Shown in pieces: positions 61,744-64,000 of a stretch of 64,000 bases of DNA (positions are counted from its first letter, which is position 1; every line of letters starts with the position of its first letter). The notes under the pieces are model-generated. The model was not told the origin of the DNA. It did no database searches and saw only the letters and a list, made by a program, of their open reading frames with translations. Source of the DNA: Anthopleura xanthogrammica (lineage: Eukaryota > Cnidaria > Anthozoa > Actiniaria > Actiniidae); NCBI GenBank assembly GCA_964019055.1, contig OZ025223.1, forward strand, positions 5,508,625 to 5,572,624, given 5' to 3'. The position numbers were made by a program, and so were the translations under genes.

Positions 61744-64000
61744 TCAAGTAGTGCTCATATAATGTCCATGAGCTAAGGTCGTGAGAGGATCTCCTCGTAA
61801 GATTACTCGTTTGTCGTCCCTTGAGGAAAGAGCGATCTTATTGACCTTTTCTGAAGTTATTTCGTGTGATCGGCTTCTGAAGACTCTCATTGTTCTCATA
61901 AGTTCTTCTCCAGTAAATAAGCACTCTTTGTAGTGGGAGAAGCGAATGCTGTTTTCTACGACGCATCTTTTGATTCCCTTGCACTTCTTTTCCTCGTGGG
62001 GGAGTTCTATTCCCTGGGGGAGTTCTGTTCCCTGGGGGAGTTCTGTTCCTACATACCTACTCGTTCTGAAGCAATAGAGCTTCGCTCTTAGCGTAACGAA
62101 TTCCGTGACTTGCTTTCCAGCTGTCTCGTCCTTCATCATTCCTCTTACTTTTTTGTTCACTCTCTTCTTTATTCCCGCGTGATCTTTGGGATAATTGCTT
62201 GTGTCAAATAACCTCTCGATGTCCCCTTCCATGTCTTTGTAAAGATCGCGTGTCTGGATTTCGTAGATTAGACTATCAGTATCAGTGTAAAGAAGGGTTG
62301 CTTTGTACTTGTACTTCTCCTTGACGTAGTTATAGTGAAAGTCATACATGAATTTCTTAGATAAGTCTAAGATGGACATTCCTAGGTAAATGGGCTTGTT
62401 GTACTCTAAGCGCGTTCTTCTCATGTGAATGGCGGCTAACTTTTCAGAGAAGGATTTGGCTCCAATGAAGTTCGGCTTACGAGTTAGCTTATTCGCTTGC
62501 TTTTTGTTTGTGACTAAGCGTATGTCTCGTCGATTACGAATGTTCTCCATGGTCTTTCCGAAGACGCTGTTGTTCATGAGCTTGAAGAAATCTTTCTCGA
62601 AATCGTTCGTCGCCTTGGTTCTTAAGTCCGTATTTAGATCAATGTACTTCTTTAACCAGGGGGATTCTTCAAAGGAAATTCCCCTATGGACCTTCGTGAT
62701 TATTAGTCCCTGGCTTTCGTAGAATTTTAGAGTATCGTGATGTACCACGTAGTGTGACTTGTCGTAGAAGTTCGGAATAAGCTTCATTACTCCACTTTTC
62801 GCCTTAAGGTGCTCTGGGGCAAGGGGATAGTCGTTATGGATATTGTGTAGTTGTCGGGGATACTCTAGATCAACGTCTAAGATACAGGGAATTCTTCTCC
62901 ACTTCCACAGCTTACTTCGAGTCATCCACGTGAAGCCTTTCGTTGGAAGGGGTTGGGACATTGCCCATCCGTAGAGGTTATTCGCGTCCCAGTAGGGAAT
63001 GTAAGTGCTTTTTTCGTTAGGATTGTAGTTCTTCAGGTACTTATTATTAGCCTTTGCGTAGCGCTTACTTCCCACAGAGGAAATTCCTCCTCGGATTCCG
63101 CTTTCCATCATTAAGATCATGTCTATGTCGCTGAGAAGTTCTAGTCGGATGTTCGTGATTTTTAACATGGCGTCCCAAGCAAGTCCAGGGGCCGTGTAAT
63201 ACCAAGCGGGATCTAAGTCATAGTATCTTCTACAAACGATTCTGAAGTTCTCGAATACGTCCGCTAGGAGAAGTACGTCCGTTTGGAGATATAGGTCGTG
63301 ATAGTCTTTCATCGTCTTCATGTTGAAGGTTTTCCATACTTTTTGCGCGTGCTCGTAGTCTTCTTTTGTGATGTCGCTATCGTTAAGATCTGAATGAAAG
63401 GCTTTCGGGGGGGGTAAGTGGGGTTCCTCTAACTTCGTAAGGGAATCCATGTACTCGTAGGGGTACACTCCTTTTCTCATCAATAAGTTAAGATGTTCGC
63501 CTCCGTAAAAGGAACTGATGACTTCGAACTGGTCTTTCGTTAGATTGTTGGTAAGGTTACTCAAGCTGGAGGACATGAACTTGTAGCTGTCGAGGAATCT
63601 CGCTTCTAGGTAAAGATCATGGATTTTCCCCTCTTTGTCCGTGTAGTGATCCACGATGATTCCCTTACTAAAAGAGATGTACTGTTCCTCATTCTTCGCG
63701 ATGCACTTAATCTTACCTTTGCTGATTCCTAGGGCTTTTACGAACAGGTGGGCGTCGTATCCCGAAAGATTGTGGAAAAAGATGGGAATGAAGTTCGGAA
63801 GTTTGTACTGAAGATTACACTTATTATGCGCCGCCCCTCGGAATTTCCCTGTGAGATGATCGTGATCTCTTACTTTATCCCTTCCTAGCTTTTCCTTACA
63901 GATATGGCAGTGCTTTGCTTCTTCGTATTCCTTTCGATCCAGGTCGGTCATTACCAGCTTTTTCTTCTCGGAAAGTTTTTTGTATAAGAAAAGAACATCT
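61744..64000 (-). CDS. Protein-primed DNA polymerase B, 5' end outside window
   Basis: The frame stays open through the window edge (DVLFLYKKL precedes the first Met at 63951), so the true start is beyond 64,000. Counting from that Met: a Cys/His module (CHIC at 15-18, HDH at 30-32, HNKC at 42-45), exonuclease-type FFHNLSGYD (58-66) and LYLQTDVLLLAD (220-231). The polymerase motifs are A YWDANNLYGWAM (320-331), B KLMNNSVFGKT (457-467) and C YTDTDSL (555-561). It replicates the element from its ends using a terminal protein. All visible catalytic motifs are intact. A small in-frame repeat (ELPQGT, ELPQGI, ELPHEE) lies at about 636-654. Confidence 0.93.
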   Translation of the reverse strand, partial: DVLFLYKKLSEKKKLVMTDLDRKEYEEAKHCHICKEKLGRDKVRDHDHLTGKFRGAAHNKCNLQYKLPNFIPIFFHNLSGYDAHLFVKALGISKGKIKCIAKNEEQYISFSKGIIVDHYTDKEGKIHDLYLEARFLDSYKFMSSSLSNLTNNLTKDQFEVISSFYGGEHLNLLMRKGVYPYEYMDSLTKLEEPHLPPPKAFHSDLNDSDITKEDYEHAQKVWKTFNMKTMKDYHDLYLQTDVLLLADVFENFRIVCRRYYDLDPAWYYTAPGLAWDAMLKITNIRLELLSDIDMILMMESGIRGGISSVGSKRYAKANNKYLKNYNPNEKSTYIPYWDANNLYGWAMSQPLPTKGFTWMTRSKLWKWRRIPCILDVDLEYPRQLHNIHNDYPLAPEHLKAKSGVMKLIPNFYDKSHYVVHHDTLKFYESQGLIITKVHRGISFEESPWLKKYIDLNTDLRTKATNDFEKDFFKLMNNSVFGKTMENIRNRRDIRLVTNKKQANKLTRKPNFIGAKSFSEKLAAIHMRRTRLEYNKPIYLGMSILDLSKKFMYDFHYNYVKEKYKYKATLLYTDTDSLIYEIQTRDLYKDMEGDIERLFDTSNYPKDHAGIKKRVNKKVRGMMKDETAGKQVTEFVTLRAKLYCFRTSRYVGTELPQGTELPQGIELPHEEKKCKGIKRCVVENSIRFSHYKECLFTGEELMRTMRVFRSRSHEITSEKVNKIALSSRDDKRVILRGDPLTTLAHGHYMSTT
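61995..62050. repeat. In-frame 18-bp triplication in polymerase B
   Basis: CTGGGGGAGTTCTGTTCC-type units occur three times and encode ELPQG-type repeats near the C-terminus. The core GGGGGAGTTC resembles one arm of the 21-bp hairpins at 44,653 and 47,693. Confidence 0.85.

Larger units (their letters stand above)
43459..64000. mobile_element. Polinton/Maverick element, left part, inserted in the satellite
   Basis: A large self-synthesising DNA transposon is identified by linked genes for protein-primed DNA polymerase B (61744-64000), RVE integrase (60714-61715), double-jelly-roll major capsid protein (59425-60672), packaging ATPase (58698-59329) and a penton-like minor capsid protein (48398-49078). 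The left border is where the satellite stops at 43,460; AG at 43459-43460 would fit the AG...CT termini usual for Polintons. About 20.5 kb are visible, or roughly 14.6 kb without the nested LTR element, so the right end should lie a few kb beyond the window. Known Polintons make 6-bp target duplications; this cannot be tested without the right end. Confidence 0.9.

Noticed and set aside
1..64000. tRNA or rRNA genes
   Set aside because: No cloverleaf or rRNA-like stretch recognised; only a tRNA-complementary primer site at 57163-57180.

Overview
The window is eukaryotic nuclear DNA, most likely from an early-branching animal such as a sponge or cnidarian. The evidence is GT-AG introns, a RecQ-like helicase, a ZAD/DUF6589-type gene, many foldback and cut-and-paste element remnants, a Gmr1-type LTR retrotransposon and a Polinton/Maverick with the gene set I associate with cnidarian and sponge copies. 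The phylum is an inference from remembered family resemblance; no search was run.

Region 1 (1-9,850) holds two convergent, intron-bearing, decayed genes. A RecQ-family helicase on + (1-2508, 5' end outside the window) is split by a 347-bp foldback element directly after its DEAH box and carries two frame breaks. A 12-exon gene on - (9809-2807) with a ZAD-like N-terminus and a DUF6589-like C-terminus carries at least one frame break. Its introns hold a 231-bp TA-flanked MITE and a ~1-kb TTAA-flanked piggyBac-like element.

Region 2 (9,969-43,460) is tandem repeat. A ~149-bp minisatellite (about 9 units) runs into a satellite of about 98 units of ~329 bp (11,320-43,460). The 329-bp unit is itself built from about 15 degenerate modules, each starting with an A-tract, at ~20-21 bp spacing. 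The array shows several independent higher-order repeats (2, 3, 6 and 8 units).

Region 3 (43,459-64,000, continuing past the window) is a Polinton inserted into the satellite. It starts with C-rich terminal repeats. It carries a NUMOD-like DNA-binding protein, an OB-fold-like ssDNA-binding protein candidate, a block of small membrane/coiled-coil proteins, a minor capsid (penton) candidate, a packaging ATPase with a frame break, the double-jelly-roll major capsid protein, an RVE integrase and a protein-primed DNA polymerase B whose 5' end is cut by the window. No adenain-type protease is visible here. Genes are packed tightly (some 3 bp apart) and most start codons sit just downstream of an AATAAAG/ATATAAA-like motif.

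Region 4, nested in region 3 (52,029-57,962), is a very young Ty3/gypsy element of the Gmr1 type (integrase before reverse transcriptase). It has 776-bp LTRs, a tRNA-Leu primer site and a 5-bp target duplication, and it splits a Polinton gene. Its single Gag-Pol frame is open, but the integrase catalytic core is missing through a clean in-frame deletion, so it probably needed help in trans. The insertion order is therefore satellite, then Polinton, then LTR element.
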